A stretch of 64,000 nt of DNA from Thuidium tamariscinum (GCA_947034885.2 OX344758.2:22657067-22721066); one strand, 5' to 3'. Counted from the first letter of the stretch, positions 50,171-64,000 are shown. Numbers and translations are program-made. The notes: generated from the letters alone by a model not told the origin.

Positions 50171-51965
50171 ATTTGGATGACTTTCATCCTAGCTATAATG
50201 GAAAAAAAAATTAAATTTCAATTTGTACATCATCAAGAAATTAGATGTTGGAAATTGACTATTGACTATGACACTAGGTCATTCTTTAGGTGTCTAGGAC
50301 CAAGGTTTTTTCTCCGGGAAGGATTGTTCTATCATATTTGGACAAAATTTCATATGTTTCATTCCAAATTTAGAATCACATGATTTCTTTCTAAAGTTGT
50401 AAATTATATAATTTTTTCTATGAAGATATGGAATTGCTCTAGAATTTTTGGAGAAACAATAAGGAAATTCATAACAAACAACAAATACAAAATACATTTC
50501 AAAATTCTAATTTTTTTAATAGGTTGTAATAGAAGGACCTATAACCAATAAAATGCACACATCTAAACATGATTCAAACTAGTGGAAGGCTACATGAGCA
50601 TTTTGAAAAATACATTTACAAAAATAATGTGGATTGTAAAAAATTTGATAATGTTATCTTTTAAATTGAAATTTCTATGAATATTAAGTGGCAAAAATTG
50701 CATAATTTGATCAACATGTAAAGTTATCCAATACAAATCATTCAAAATCTACTTTCTCACTCATTGCTTCCTACTTTCTTTCTCACTTATATGTCATTAC
50801 CTTATTAATCTTAACCTTGAAAAAGTACAAAAACACACATTCCAAGGAGAAAATGGAAATTCATTCCAACCTTGATTAGCAATGCGGTACCCTCTTGATT
50901 GTTAATGGGGCGCCAGTTTGCAGTGAGTCCCTCTACCATATAGTTCTCGACATGTAAACCATATTTCTTTGTCATTCAACACATGAAATGTACATGTAAG
51001 CTTCTTAACTTCAAATTACTATAAAATCCTCTCTTTGATAATGTCAAGTATGATCAAATCCAAACTTGGAAAGCTTCTATTTTGTAAGTTCTTCTCAAAA
51101 GCAAGAAAAACATTTTGAAGACACAGATTGCATCATCATAGGGTAGTCAAGCAAACATCACAACTTTGAGACCGGAGGGATTTAACCATCAACTTAGTGC
51201 CAAACTGCAGGAACACTGATTCTGAATTTAGTCAAAGGCTAATCTGCCGAGGTAAATACACATTGAATAACTCCACGGTCATATTGCAGTCGCTAAATGT
51301 CTAAGACGTTGGCTAACATGATCCTCAGGCTCGCCGATCACCTGCACATCCAGAAAACAATCACAATTCACTCAGTTACATTTGATACTGTCGGTAGGCA
51401 AACCTTCGGAGCCCTAGGTTGCTCCAAAACTTAACACTTCAACTATTTCTACTAAGAATACATTAAATGTCTTGGCCCTTATATTACCCTGTATACCTAT
51501 TTCTAAGTGGGAATGCAAACTCGAAACAAAACAGTATGGAGGAGACAACATAATCGTCACTAACCCAGAATCATCATCCTAAAATCTTACACAATAGATA
51601 CAAATTGATAAGGATGCAAATCACCTAATCATCTCCAATAGACCATCTTTCAATAAAACCTTACCCTTCCAAACTTTCGCACCCAGTATCCAAATGCGCA
51701 GTCTTCGATCCTCTATCACTGACTAACAATAAAAGGGTAAAAATGTAGCCATTCTACCAATAGAAATTATGCTCAACGGGGTCCCAGGCGTCCAACCTAA
51801 AATTCTAATAAAAACAGCTTAACAGAAAATTGTAAGAAAATCCACAGCCATCGTCAGTTAGGCCAACATTTCGTTGCTTAATTTCTTGCGACTCTCAAAA
51901 ACCCTAAACCTATAATAGGGATAGAGCACGTACACAGTGATGACGAATCACAGTCTTCAGCTCGT
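50171..51965. other. Region downstream of eS30 with a possible small exon
   Basis: On the minus strand ggatgtgcag precedes a 20-codon open stretch (about 51338-51279) reading VIGEPEDHVSQRLRHLATAI then TGA. It has a coding look but no identified partner exons. A telo-box lies at about 51900. The rest is presumed eS30 3' UTR and AT-rich DNA. Confidence 0.3.
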
Positions 51966-52416
<451 letters not shown>

Positions 52417-52660
52417 GTGATTGATAGCAGGCGGGCAAACACGGTGACAGCGGCTGCGTCGTCAATGACGATCTCGTTGGCGAGTGAAAAGAGAGCTCCG
52501 GAGGAAGGCTGCCGAGTTTTCAACTATCCTCTTCTCCGCGAAACCCTAATTCATCGTAACGAATGAAGCTCAGAAATCATTCAGTACTTACTCATCCAGG
52601 CCTTTGTGGATGAACGTTTCGTTCTCTTGAAGACGGACTACCCATTGCCACCTATTTCCA
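52417..52660 (-). promoter_or_regulatory. Presumed eS30 5' UTR and promoter with telo-box
   Basis: Immediately upstream of the eS30 ATG the DNA turns GC-rich and contains TTAGGGTTT (minus strand, 52541-52549) followed by a purine-rich stretch. This arrangement is typical around transcription starts of plant translation-apparatus genes. No TATA box is obvious. An alternative first exon ending ATGG|gtagtc near 52650 also has the correct phase and would restore Gly2, but its donor is weaker and it would need a longer intron. Confidence 0.5.
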
Positions 52661-53927
52661 ACCATGGCTAGAGTGGTTTTTTTTTCTCCTTTTTCTAAGT
52701 TGGGACTAAAAGTGCATGTCACACATTTCAAAGTAGTTAGCAAAAAAAAAGTAGGAAGAAGAACTTTGGAAAGTAGTTTTTTGAATAACTTAAATTAGAA
52801 AAGTCTAGAGATTGACTATGGATTTGGCACATTTTTTACCTTTCAAAATTCATAGTAATTTCAATTTAAGTGATAAAATTACAAAAGTTTTTGAAATCCC
52901 TATCATTTCTATCATTTCACGTCTGAGAATATTTGTTATGCCTCACAATACTCCAAATCATGTCTAAAATACTTTAAATGATTAGTCATATTTGGTTCTA
53001 CCTTACTTGGAGGGCTTAATCATTTGTGTTTTTGTAATGGGCTCCAATAAATCACTCTAATTGACTCTTAGATTATATATCTTTGTCTTTATTAGAAGTA
53101 AAAGACTCTATACAATAACTACACCTAAAATAGAGCAATCGTCAAAATCAATCCCTATTTTTGAGGGAAAATAAATAGGGAGAATACCCTAAATGGTGTG
53201 TATTCCAAGGACAAATGCAAGGTGGAGTTAAGGAACATCTTGAATAGTGCGCAACTCTATTTATAGTATTGTAGAGGTGGCAACCTTGCAAGTAGTCCAT
53301 TTTGAGTTCACTTTGTGTTTCTACTTTTTCTCTATGATATGTTTTTGATACTACTAGTGTTATTTCTTCATACTCATCAAATGCATTTTGGCAATACCTA
53401 GAATAGGCCTGCATGACAATTTTAGCACCCTACACCTTGCATCTTCTTTGAAAATTTATAACTAATTCACAATGTGTCCACAAATTATGGAACCACTTGC
53501 ATTTTGATTTGCGGTCCTTTACCAATTTCCAAAAATTGTTATTCATTTTCTACAACATAGACTTGCATATAGATAGTGCAACAAAGTTTATTTGCACCAT
53601 TTTAGGTGTAGTTACCTTACTAACCAATTAAATTTTGATTGAAAATTGACAAAAAAAATATTGGAAGTTTGTTAAGGGTGATTTAGGATGATTGGTAAAA
53701 TCGGGGAGAAAGGTTCAGAAACATGATTTGGATTGTAGCAATTGTTTAGGATAGATCAACATCAAGAGTAGTAAGGTAAGCAATGAACTCATGGCTATTA
53801 TATTTCTATGTAAATGGTGGGCTATAAATTATACAAAAGCACTATTTGCAAGTTTCTTTTGAAGTAGGTGTGCTATGCATAGCTATGTCATAAAGAGCTG
53901 TGTGCTTGATTACTAAAGATCTATGTA
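52661..53927. other. AT-rich intergenic DNA
   Basis: No feature recognised. Confidence 0.5.
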
Positions 53928-54573
53928 CTAACTCCTAAATGCCCAAGGTCTTTTTAGAGCTTCTAAGGATTTACTCTAAATTGAATAAAAAGACAACATT
54001 TTGATAAGTCCCATCAACTCTATTTAGAATTGTAAGCATATAAATTCAAACTAGACATGTTAGAGACCACATAGGAAAGAAAACACAACAATCATCACTT
54101 ATGGATTGAAAGGTTATGATGTTTGATTATGACATATAAAAGTAGTGTGAAGTCTTTCAATCCTTGTTTCACATGTCAAACTCAAAAAGTTGGTCACAAT
54201 AAAAAAAATATAAGGTTGAAGGGTCTATTATACAAAAACCCAATCAATCTATGGCTTCCCTAAATCTATTCTATAATTTTTTTGAACGAATTTCTAATGT
54301 GATGTTTTATCCTAGATCTAGTATATTTGAGGCTTATTTTTAAGAGCCTTTAACACAGCCAAAAGTCAAGATTATAATCAACATCCTTGCACAAAAATTT
54401 GAGTTGAAAATCACAATTAATTATTTTCAAAATTGGATTTTTAATGCTAAATTAAATTTCAAAAATAATTTTTAAGAAATATGAACCACTAAAATAGCAA
54501 CTTGAAGAAGTTTTATTTTATTTCAAAGTATTGTCTAAATCAAAATTTGTTGCCTTGGGCATTTAAGTGTTAA
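53928..54573. mobile_element. Repeat A, copy 3, without the nested MITE (646 bp)
   Basis: Left CTAACTCCTAAATGCCCAAGG and inverted right TTAACACTTAAATGCCCAAGG. Lacks the CATTA-family insert found in the other two copies, so it serves as an empty site. Confidence 0.75.
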
Positions 54574-55976
54574 AAATTGGAAAATATTCATGAAATTGCA
54601 ATAAATCTTTACTCTCCAAAGAAAGGGTTATCAATTGTATTTCATTCATCTTCAAGATCTGCAATATTAGGATTCCAATTCTTGATTGGTATTAGGATTA
54701 CATATAAAAAAATCTGTAGTTTAGTATAGACGTATGTATATAAACAAAGCTTGCAAAGTAGAACAAAATATTTTATTCATGACTCTCAAAAATTTTGACA
54801 TGACTTTGTCGGATTTGGAGACTCATAACTCGAAATTCCTCTACAAGGAAAATTTATGAACTTCTCATTTAATTAGGGCCTCAAGTTAAGAAGAAGAATG
54901 AACATTTTAAAAACAAAATGATATTGCCTTCTTTTTTCCAAAGTTGAAACCCAAAACAAAACAAATGCATAACACTCTAACTTGTCAATTATTGGCCTTC
55001 ATACAAATTAGATTCTTCAAAAGTATCTATCTCTAATCTCCCCTAAAAAACAAGGAAGAAAAAACAAAATTTTGAATTTCATTTTCTTTAGATGCCAAAA
55101 TTTCTCAAAACCCACTTTGGCTTTGAGGGGTTAATAAAGTATTGACCATTGTCCTTTGGGCAAAATAAAAATTATATCTGTAGGCATTAGGCATCAAACT
55201 TTGACCTCTATCCTCAAGTGTGATTTTTTATTCTACCTTTAGGCCAATGCTATATCTTATACACTATCTATTATAGTCCCCTATCCAAATGTGTCTCCAA
55301 TGATCTAAATTTGGCAAATACTTCAAGGTCCAACAAATTTTGTGAACATGTACATAGGGAACAAAGAGAGTGACTATATTAAATGCGTGTATGTATGTAT
55401 CTATATATAGTACTATAATAAAAAAACATTTATTAATAGGAAATTTCTTATATATTGCTTAAATGGATTTTGCAACAAAATTAGGATCTCAAATTGATTT
55501 AAGAGATTTCCTTCATAACAACAAATTAAAAAAATCATCACTCTCTAGACCTCATAAAAATCTAAGTCTTTGTAAACCATGTCATATTGTTTAATATTAA
55601 GGAATTATTGATCCATTCAAGTTTTAAGGTCAAATTTCTTCATCATCTAACTCTACCCTCTTTAGTAGAGATTTTAATCATAGAAACAATATATTCTTCA
55701 TCAATGATTTGTCTCATTGGCATGCTTCATTTAATTCCATTTATTGATAGATTTAACTTTTGCTTTCAAAGATTTTGTTTTAAGGACTCTCTAATTTATA
55801 GGATGAAATAAATCTAATTTCCACATATTAAGAATGTAATAGTATCTACCTTTGTTAGTTTCAGAAAAAAATTGAGCTTTCTTTGAGAAAAATGCAATCA
55901 TGTCTAATATTATAGTGTAAAGCATACCAATATGTTTAGCTTTTTAGTTGAGAGAATGCAATGACTGATTTTCCAA
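54574..55976. other. AT-rich intergenic DNA
   Basis: No feature recognised. Confidence 0.5.
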
Positions 55977-56198
55977 CACTATAAGAAAAAGGGGTGTTTT
56001 AAGTGAGTTTTAAAGTATGTAGTCCTAGGCATAAGATTATAAGTAATGACCTATATGGAGATTTTAAATTAAAATTTACTAAAATACATATATTTCTAGT
56101 AAATTTTTACTAAAAATCTCTTTAAAGGTCATTATTTGTATTCTTATATTTAGGACTATACTTTAAAATTCATTTAAAAAATCCTTTTTCTTGTAGTA
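55977..56198. mobile_element. CACTA-type palindromic MITE (222 bp)
   Basis: Left CACTATAAGAAAAAGGGG and inverted right TACTACAAGAAAAAGGAT. Arms remain complementary inward (gtttTAAAGTAT.TAGTCCTA; aatgacct...aggtcatt), so nearly the whole element can fold. The ends resemble En/Spm (CACTA) termini. Confidence 0.78.
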
Positions 56199-59093
56199 TA
56201 ATGTGTATAATGTAAGAAATTTTACTATGTCCCAAAGCAAATTCAATTGTGTCAACAAAAATGACAACATAAAAAGAATGGGGATCACATGAATACACAT
56301 TTATTCTAGCATTTTTATTGTGCAAAGAGGTTTAGTTGTCAATTAAATCCCATTTTGCTATCATATAGGTTGGGTTGAGAAATAATAAAAAATTGTTGGG
56401 ACTTTACAAATGGTATGAGTCAAGAAAGAATGTAAAGATGCAGCTTATCAATTTTTTGTGATTAGTCTTTTTAAATGGATAGTAGTATGTAAGAGTTTAC
56501 TAGAATAGAATAGAATAGTATTCAATTATTATTTTTATTCTTTCTTTGTGAATCGCTTCAAGTTAAGAATATTTTCTACACCTTATCTTCAAGTACATAT
56601 GTAGCATGGATTTTAATTATAGGTAGAGAATCTTGCAATAGTAAGGATTGGTAAATAAGGTGTTTCCTACAAAGGAAAAGCCAAGTATGAAAAACCATCT
56701 TCATATAATGTGAAATATGTCATAAAAGATATTTCAATAGTAATGACATTGCCAATTTTGCAAACAAATTTTATTTGCAGAGGCATTACATATATATTAA
56801 TGGATTGTAAAATGTAATTTTCTATTGATCAAAAGGTAGGATTAATGAATTTGATACTTGTCATTTGCAAAAAAAATTATTCTTTTAAAAGAATGAACAA
56901 CAATATAGGATATAAGGATTTCATGCTTAGGGCACAAATGATAACTATTACTCCAAATTATAATATTACAAAATTTCACAGTGGAATATGGTGGCAATAA
57001 TGTTGTCTAAAATGAGTTGGTACTTAGATTTGAATTTATACAATAAAAATGTATGCATTAATAAGTTTTGGCATATATTGCTATATACATAGGTACTTAT
57101 CAGCTGCTAGAAACTACTCCTTCTATTTCAAAATAATATTGATGGTTTCCTTTGTAAAATAAGAACAAAATGCCAAGTATAATTTTGAGACAAAGGAAGT
57201 ATTATTGATGTATTGATATTAAAAAATAAATTTTGTTTGTTTGTTGTTGCAACTGTCAAATGGGACCAATGTTTAATTTTGACGGACATACATGTATTTC
57301 TACAATGTAAGGATGCCATTTTTTTGGTAAACAACATTCCATTACAATGAAGTTGAAGCCTCCAAAAGGCAACTTTGATGCGCATTATTTAGTGAACTTC
57401 AAACATGTACAAAAACTTTCATATATGAGAGATAGTGAATATGTTGATTTTCTTTAAAGTATGCATCACCCCACTTTCAATACTAGAAAAAACTTGCATT
57501 TCTTTTGGTGTTGGCCTTGTACATACATGTTTCACAAAACCTCAAGATGTTAGCAAGTAATTTGCCTAGAAAGGCAAATTTTGGGGGATGTTGCAAAGGA
57601 CATAGGCAAAAAATTGTAAAAACAAGTTCATTCCATCATTAACGTTGATGTTTCACTTGACTCACATCATCCCTTTTGTAAGATGATTACAAAAAACTAA
57701 ATAAACTTAATGTCTTATTTTGTTCTTCTATGCAAAAGTTGTGAGCTTTAAAAGTTTTAGCCATGTTGCGGCATTAATTAATTAGACAATTAAGATTGCT
57801 TAGATAGCCAAACTTTTGCTAGCTTGGCAAATATGTTTTTTAGAAGGGTAGGCTTCAAATTCAAGGCCTTTTAGAAGAAGCTTGTTCCTTCCACTAGGAT
57901 TAGGTAGGAATATATCATTGCTACCATAAATAGATTCTAATAGATTCTAAAAACAACAACTTTGGAGACATTCAATAAGTCAACAAATCCATCTTAACAA
58001 GATGAGGATCTATGCATAGACTAACAAATTTTAATACAAAGGTTTTATTAAATAATTTCAAAACAAACTATTTTGCAATTTTGCAAGTGTATTTTCTATA
58101 TACTTATAGATTCCTTTGTTTTGTGATTGTAGAAGCTTTTATAATATCATTCCTAATGCATTGATAAAATTCTATCAAAAATGGTTCATCTTGAAGTTAG
58201 GGAGAATATATCCATTGTAGACGATCCTCATTTATTGAGCCCTCCCCCCTAATATAGTCATTTTCTAGGTTTTTGTCACAAGTCTTTTGACCTTAATGTA
58301 TTGATCTACCTTAATGAAATTTATGAAGGACAATCTGATTTATATTTCATTTTTATTCATAAATTTTCCTACAATATTATAGATACAATATTCTCTAAAA
58401 TGGATTAGATTAATGAAGATTCATAGCATTGTGCCTTAATATTTTTTTAAAGGATAAATTTATTGAATATAAAAACTTATAACTTTATAATTTCTTTTAA
58501 ATGTTTGAAATAAAAACTTCAAAAGAACTTTGTGTAAATAAACATCTAGCTGATTCCATGTTTGGTTAATTTTCATTCACATGTTGAATCTTTCAAATAA
58601 ATAATATCCTTTTTCCTAAATCTTTGTTTTTTTAGCTTCAAATTTTTGTACTATGTCGAAGATAGTTTCTAATATCTTCTTAACTTCTATAAATTTGATT
58701 TTTTTCATGTAAAGTCAATACAAAAGATAGTAATGTTAAAAATTTATATTGAACACTTGTATTCAAACACGTATTATGAAGATTATCCAATACATTTTTA
58801 ATTTAACATTATGAAACCAAACATTAAACTTTATATTTCAAATGAGTATAAGTAGTCTAATTTTTTGTTTTCTAAAAGTTTGATTTGATAAATAGCTTCC
58901 TAAATTGAAATTGTTCCTAAAATTGTTGTATTGATTGATCACATAGTAGACCTAACCTTCAACTAAGAGATCTTCAAAATTTGTTAACCTTTGACTAAGA
59001 GATCTTCAAATTTTTAAAAATTAAAAATTCAACAACATAATAAGCATAAAGTTATACAAATTCAATCCAAAATTTAAATTTGTAATTTAAAGA
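56199..59093. other. AT-rich DNA upstream of the TTC29-like gene
   Basis: No gene or RNA recognised. A short duplication of actaagagatcttcaaa lies near 58960-59010. Confidence 0.5.
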
Positions 59094-61582
59094 ATGTCAT
59101 CTCCTAAAGGTGAAAGAGGAAGCGCATTGGTTCCCATGCGGAAGAAAAAGGTAAGAACTCATTTGAAAGATTCTCAAAATTAAATTAGGGCTTAATATTA
59201 TTTATGAAATCATTGATTTTTCAATTAAGAATAAACTTAAAATGAAATTAACTTTAAATTATTAATCTATTTACATATTTACACATGTGCAAATATTATA
59301 TAATTCTTCAGTTTCGAAAACCATCAGCTACAAAAATCCCAGTTAAACGTGGAAGTGCCATCATACAAGGTTTTCAAAGTACTCTTTATATTGATGTATG
59401 CTCTTCATCTACAACACCCATTTTATTTCTAATTGAACTAAAATATTAAGAATTCGTGTTATTTTATTTTGTCCTACTCTTATATTTACTTTTATATGTT
59501 AAATAATAAAACAAACTAAAGCAATTTATTGGCTCTAATAAATTTTCAAAGAAATTGAATTTATTGAATTGAATATATCATGCAATTTATTTCTACATGA
59601 TGCTAGTTAGAATCAGCAACTACAAAAGCAAATGTTGGATTAACTCATATTAAGATTCCAATATGGCAACAATTAGCCATTAAAATATTGAGTGGTGGAC
59701 ATCCAAAAGCTTACATTGGTATGTTAAAAAATAACTATATTATCATGTATTATGATATTTATATGAAAGATTTCACAATTTCATCTTGCTTTTTTATGAT
59801 AGTACTCTTCAGAATGGTTTGAGGATGCTTCTTTTTGAGCTATGGTATTTTCTTAAATTTCTTGTGTTAATATTAATACATTGTAAGTGTTGATTATACT
59901 TTGTAGAATTTTTTGAATTAACTCATCAACCACAACCTCCAGCCCCTTCTTCCGATTATGTAGATCCAAAAGATGCTATTGGAGCAAAACGAGTAAGTTT
60001 GTATGTTTTTCTCAACAATTTATAAATTGTATACGAATAATTGAGCAAAAGTGATTTACATTTAAAATATGAATCATGCTTAAAATATATTTTCTATTTC
60101 GCTTTTAGATTTTTAGGCAATATATAATGCTATCATATGAGGAAAGAAATGCAAACAAATGAGCCTTGAAGGTAGATGTAAGTAGCTATTTTAAAACAAT
60201 TGAAGGTGTCTTTAAATTAGATAAAGTCCAAAATCATGAACTAATGACTAAAATCATTACATTTTATTATCATTTCAATTATATGAATAATTCAATGATT
60301 ATAGTTGGTTGACGAAGATACACTCAATCCTCTTAGATTGCACATGGAAAATGCTGAATTGGGTCTTCGTAAAGGTGAATGATACATTTTTAATATCCAT
60401 TGACTCCATGGTCATTGTTATATTCATAGAGTTTTATTCCTATGAATTTAACATAGATAGTTTTATCTTTGAAGAATCAATAAATTTGAATTTTGCCTTA
60501 TGTAAATTCTTCGAAGTCTAGTGTAGATGACGTAGGGAATTTATGTTTTTGATTTTTTTACATAATTTTTAATCAAATTATATAAAATTCTTATCACTCA
60601 TTCAAATGACTAAGATTTATCTAGATTTAAATTGTACTAAATTAATTATTTTTTCACCATAAATTATTGATCCTTAAGAAAATAATTTTTTGTTAATTAT
60701 ATAAATACAACAAAAATGAATTTTTGGAAAAGTCTTAAGAGTGTTTGTCTACAACACAATAAAAATAAGGATAATATTTTGATGGATTAAATAATGCACT
60801 TCTTTGCAATAGAAAACTACAAAGAAGTTTTCCTTGCAAACTATGAAATTGCCAATTTATTTGAAGAAGTAAGAGATAATGAACAAGCATTATTTTATTT
60901 TTGGAGAGCACTTCGAGCAACAGAAAAAAACAAAATTCTAGAGCATACAACAAAGGTATTTAATAATAATGATGATGATAATATATTTCAATAAAAATGT
61001 GTACAAATATTCTTTAGAAATTTACTTGTGATAATCTAATAGTAAAAAAAGAGTGGGATGAATTTCAAAGAGCAATATGTCATAATTTAAATATGTAACA
61101 AATGTTTAGTGATCTTATATTTGTAAATTTTTTTACTATCAAAATTTATATTATATAATTTTTTTAGTACTTATAACGTTATAGTGAAAATTGATGAAAA
61201 ATATGTCAAACATACCACTAAGTTCTGTTGTGTGAGAAGGCAAGATTTGCTTTAGGAAGAGTATATTGGAAATTGAATGATAGTCAACATGCAATTGAAA
61301 ACTATGAAGAATTCATCTCCATGGCCAAAATTGCTAGGGATATTGCTAGCACCATTCAAGCTGCAACAAATCTTTTAGAAGTATGCATAATTTTGTCCTA
61401 TCTAAATTAAAAAATATGAATATATTGATGTAATAATTGATCATTTTCTTCCTTTGTGTTTGTATTTCTATATTAAAATAATTAAAATAAAAAACATTGT
61501 CTCTTTTTAGATACATAAAAAATGTGGTGAACAATTTAAAGAAGATGGAGATTTTATATCAAGTATTGAATGTTATCAAAAG
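59094..61582 (+). pseudogene. TTC29-like tetratricopeptide protein, at least 9 exons, in-frame stop, 3' end not found
   Basis: Nine exons chain in phase: 59094-59150, 59312-59395, 59607-59718, 59907-59992, 60109-60171, 60305-60374, 60813-60955, 61237-61380 and 61511-61582, 277 codons in all. Eight exon junctions use GT donors and AG acceptors; the last exon would need a gcaaga (GC-type) donor. The product follows the order of TTC29: IKILSGGHPKAYIEFFELTH, then NPLRLHMENAELGLRKENY, then helical TPR-like pairs containing RVYWKLNDSQHAIENYEEF. TTC29 is an axonemal dynein-associated protein of motile cilia and flagella, so a role in sperm motility is expected. Exon 5 contains TGA at 60160-60162 (codon 131), possibly a decayed Arg CGA. 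The family is about 475 residues in humans, so the C-terminal 40 percent is missing or unrecognised. Either a recent pseudogene or a gene with an unseen splice variant. Confidence 0.72.
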
Positions 61583-63428
61583 GCAAGACTAACTACTTAT
61601 AAAATTCTACTAATTCTGTATCTATAAATTTAATATTTAGTATAAAATGATGATACATGGATCTTCCAACAACATTAGTTTTATATGTATTAAATTCATA
61701 ACTAAATCTTCACAAAACATAGATGTCTACTAAAATATGACTCTCTTAATTTCTTCAAATATAAACTAAAATAACACTTATAACTAGAAGTTCATTTTTT
61801 AAATTATTAGAAATATATTTTAATTTATCTTTTGGAAAATAGAAAATCCTTTATTGTAAGAGAAGAAGATAGTGATTTTTAATGCTAGTCTTGTATCATA
61901 TAGTTTGCATTCATTTGTTCACAAAAAACTTGAAGATAAATGTTAGAATTCTATTCTTATCAAAACATATATAATATTACTTAGTAATCATTATAAATTT
62001 ATAATGAATACTAAGTAATATCCAAATCCAAATCCAAATATTATGGAGTCTATAGGATAAAACATTTGAATGGGATAGTTGTATAGGAAGACATTTAGAA
62101 ACTTCTTCATGACAATGTTCAATATTTTGAGAGATTGCATGTGGGGGAGGCACCTCCATACAAATGAAGGAAGAGAGTTCACAATGATGTGTCTATGTGG
62201 GATTCCAATCCTTTTCATTTATATATTCTAATTTTGTTATCCTCATAGGTAATACCTCTAATGATTTTACATGCTACATTTAGATATTTACAAAATTAGG
62301 ATATGTCCTTGACTATGGATTATGTTGGAAAGAAAAGGAAACTATAGATGCCTTGTACAATCATGTCATTTTCTAAGAGAAATTAAATATTATGGATTTA
62401 AATACATTTTTATTGTTCTTTTTTCAGGACTCTAAATTTTTTTTAAAGTTGTAGCTAGTGCGTTGTAAATTTTATAGATCTCTTTGTATTGTAGGCAATG
62501 GTGCTAGTATGTGAGTATAAAAGTGTGAGCATGTGAGCCTTGAACATATATAAGTAGATATCATGCAACCATTGAAGGTGTTTATAACATAAACATCTAT
62601 AATATAGGTATTTTTAATATATATATATGCACTATTGTTATAGACGGTTACTATAATATAGACACTTATATCATAGCTTTATAGTATTTTAGGTTCATGG
62701 GCTTACACTTCTAAGCTCATATAATAGCAACCTTCAAATTGTTGGGTGATTTTGAGTAATTTAAAACTTCAATTTGCTTTCAATGAGTGTACCTAAAAAC
62801 ATACACTATTTAATGGTGAAGAAATGCATCCTTTGTACACAACAAAAAAACATCCTTTAGAAAGGCTTGAAATTTGTTGTTTGGACAAAGAAGGTCATCA
62901 AAAACTTTTTTCCAAAATTCAAATGTTACAATCTTTTTATCTACATTATCAAATGGGTTGAACTTTTTTTTCTTACGCATTTTTATATAGTCTAATATAC
63001 TTTTGTACAATTGAAGTTCAAATCAAAAAGATTTTTTGCAATTTTGATTGAGATATATATAAAAAAAATGTAATTTCTGACATTTTCTCTTAGAACCACC
63101 CCCCATCTTATAGGGGTTCAGATACACAATAATTCCTCTACAAAGATATGTTGCCTTAACCCCTAAGCGCTCAAGCGACCATTTTCTGGTCGCTGCCTGA
63201 CTTCGGGCAGAATTTTCGAGCAAAAAAAAAACTTTTTTCAAAATTTTTTTTTTTTTCAGTTTTGAAAAAATTGGGTTTTCTTTCAACATTGATATTCAAA
63301 ACTAAGATCAGTACGGTCAAACAAAAGTTATAGCAAAAAAAAGGAGAAATAGTACAAAGTGTCTAAAATTGCTTAGTGTTGAAAAACTTACTATTTGGGG
63401 GAATTACTGATGCTTTCTTTAGTAAATA
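61583..63428. other. AT-rich DNA downstream of the TTC29-like exons
   Basis: No further exon of the TTC29 family could be recognised. 62560-62740 is related to 48600-48780. cttaacccctaagcgctc at about 63153 resembles the ends of repeats A and B. Confidence 0.5.
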
Positions 63429-64000
63429 ATTTTTATTTTTTTACAAGTCAATAAAAACCATAATTTTGACCAATCAAAAAAAATTTTAAATCATAAAAAT
63501 AGAAATTGTATTTTTGGTGAATTTTTGAAGTTATACCTTCAAAATTCATTTGAAGAGAATCTATAAATATTTTTTAAATTTTGATCATATGTATACTTTC
63601 TAATTTTTGTACTTTACATTATCTTCTTTGATGCTAACTTCAAAAAAGTTATAAAGCTTATATTTTATAACACATTTGTATTTTGTCTTAATCCCTTGGG
63701 CTTTTAGAGGTTGAATATATTGCATTTTTCTATAAATCAATAAAAAACACAATTTTGACCAATCAAAAAAAATTTCAAATCCTAAAAATAGAAATTGTAT
63801 TTTTGGTGAATTTTTGAAGTTATATCTTCAAAATTCATTTAAAAATAATCTAAAAACTTTTTTTTTACTTTGACTGTATGGATACTTTCTACTTGTTGTG
63901 CTTTACATTATCTTCTTTGATACTAACTTCAAAAAAGTTGTAATTCTTATATTTTATAGCACATTTGTGTTTTGTCCTAACCCCTTGGGCTTTTAGGGGT
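63429..64000. repeat. 289-bp tandem repeat running out of the window
   Basis: Anchors ctttacattatcttctttga at 63612 and 63901, and ttttgaccaatcaaaaaaaa at 63460 and 63749, give a period of 289. At least two units are present; the second ends with ccccttgggcttttaggggt at the window edge, so the true array length is unknown. Confidence 0.85.

Noticed and set aside
57128-57385. CATTA-MITE-like motif (gaagcctccaaaaggc)
   Set aside because: Only a short match with no partner arm or family inner block nearby.
59094-61582. Selenocysteine at the TGA of the TTC29-like gene
   Set aside because: Land plants lack selenocysteine insertion as far as I know, and the 3' part of the gene is also missing.

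Overview
The window is nuclear DNA of a land plant that makes flagellated sperm, most likely a bryophyte (moss or relative). Four things point there. Genes are interrupted by GT-AG introns and AAACCCTAA telo-box motifs occur. The eS30 ribosomal gene codes for the stand-alone 62-residue plant form without a ubiquitin-like leader. A histone stem-loop-binding protein gene is present, a type I associate with animals and green algae rather than flowering plants. A TTC29-like gene, a family tied to motile axonemes, is also present. The species cannot be named from the sequence.

Most of the window is AT-rich repeat DNA. 1-9.9 kb holds two near-perfect 1.4-kb fold-back elements (1269-2668, 8145-9530), two short TTA-flanked elements, one with a 139-bp internal tandem, and old MITE copies. 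9.9-19.26 kb looks like one 9.36-kb DNA transposon with GC-rich terminal inverted repeats; it carries a decayed transposase frame of 1,478 codons and a second decayed frame, both on the minus strand. 19.3-22.2 kb and 26.9-31.2 kb are nested MITEs and inverted-repeat elements, several with exact target-site duplications (hAT-type 8 bp, Mutator-type 10 bp). 22.2-26.9 kb and 31.2-34.9 kb are GC-richer islands without long reading frames; the first holds three well-spliced exons that look like an EG45/RlpA-type secreted protein. 35-39.5 kb is again repeat-rich.

Two clearly intact genes lie on the minus strand: SLBP (39556-42090, 3 coding exons, 520 aa) and eS30/RPS30 (51966-52416, 3 coding exons, 62 aa). 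A TTC29-like gene on the plus strand (59094-61582, at least 9 exons) is broken by an in-frame TGA and its 3' end was not found. The right edge (about 63.43-64.0 kb) is a 289-bp tandem repeat running out of the window. No operon-like co-organisation is visible; the genes are isolated in repeat DNA. No tRNA, rRNA, CRISPR array or organellar segment was recognised.
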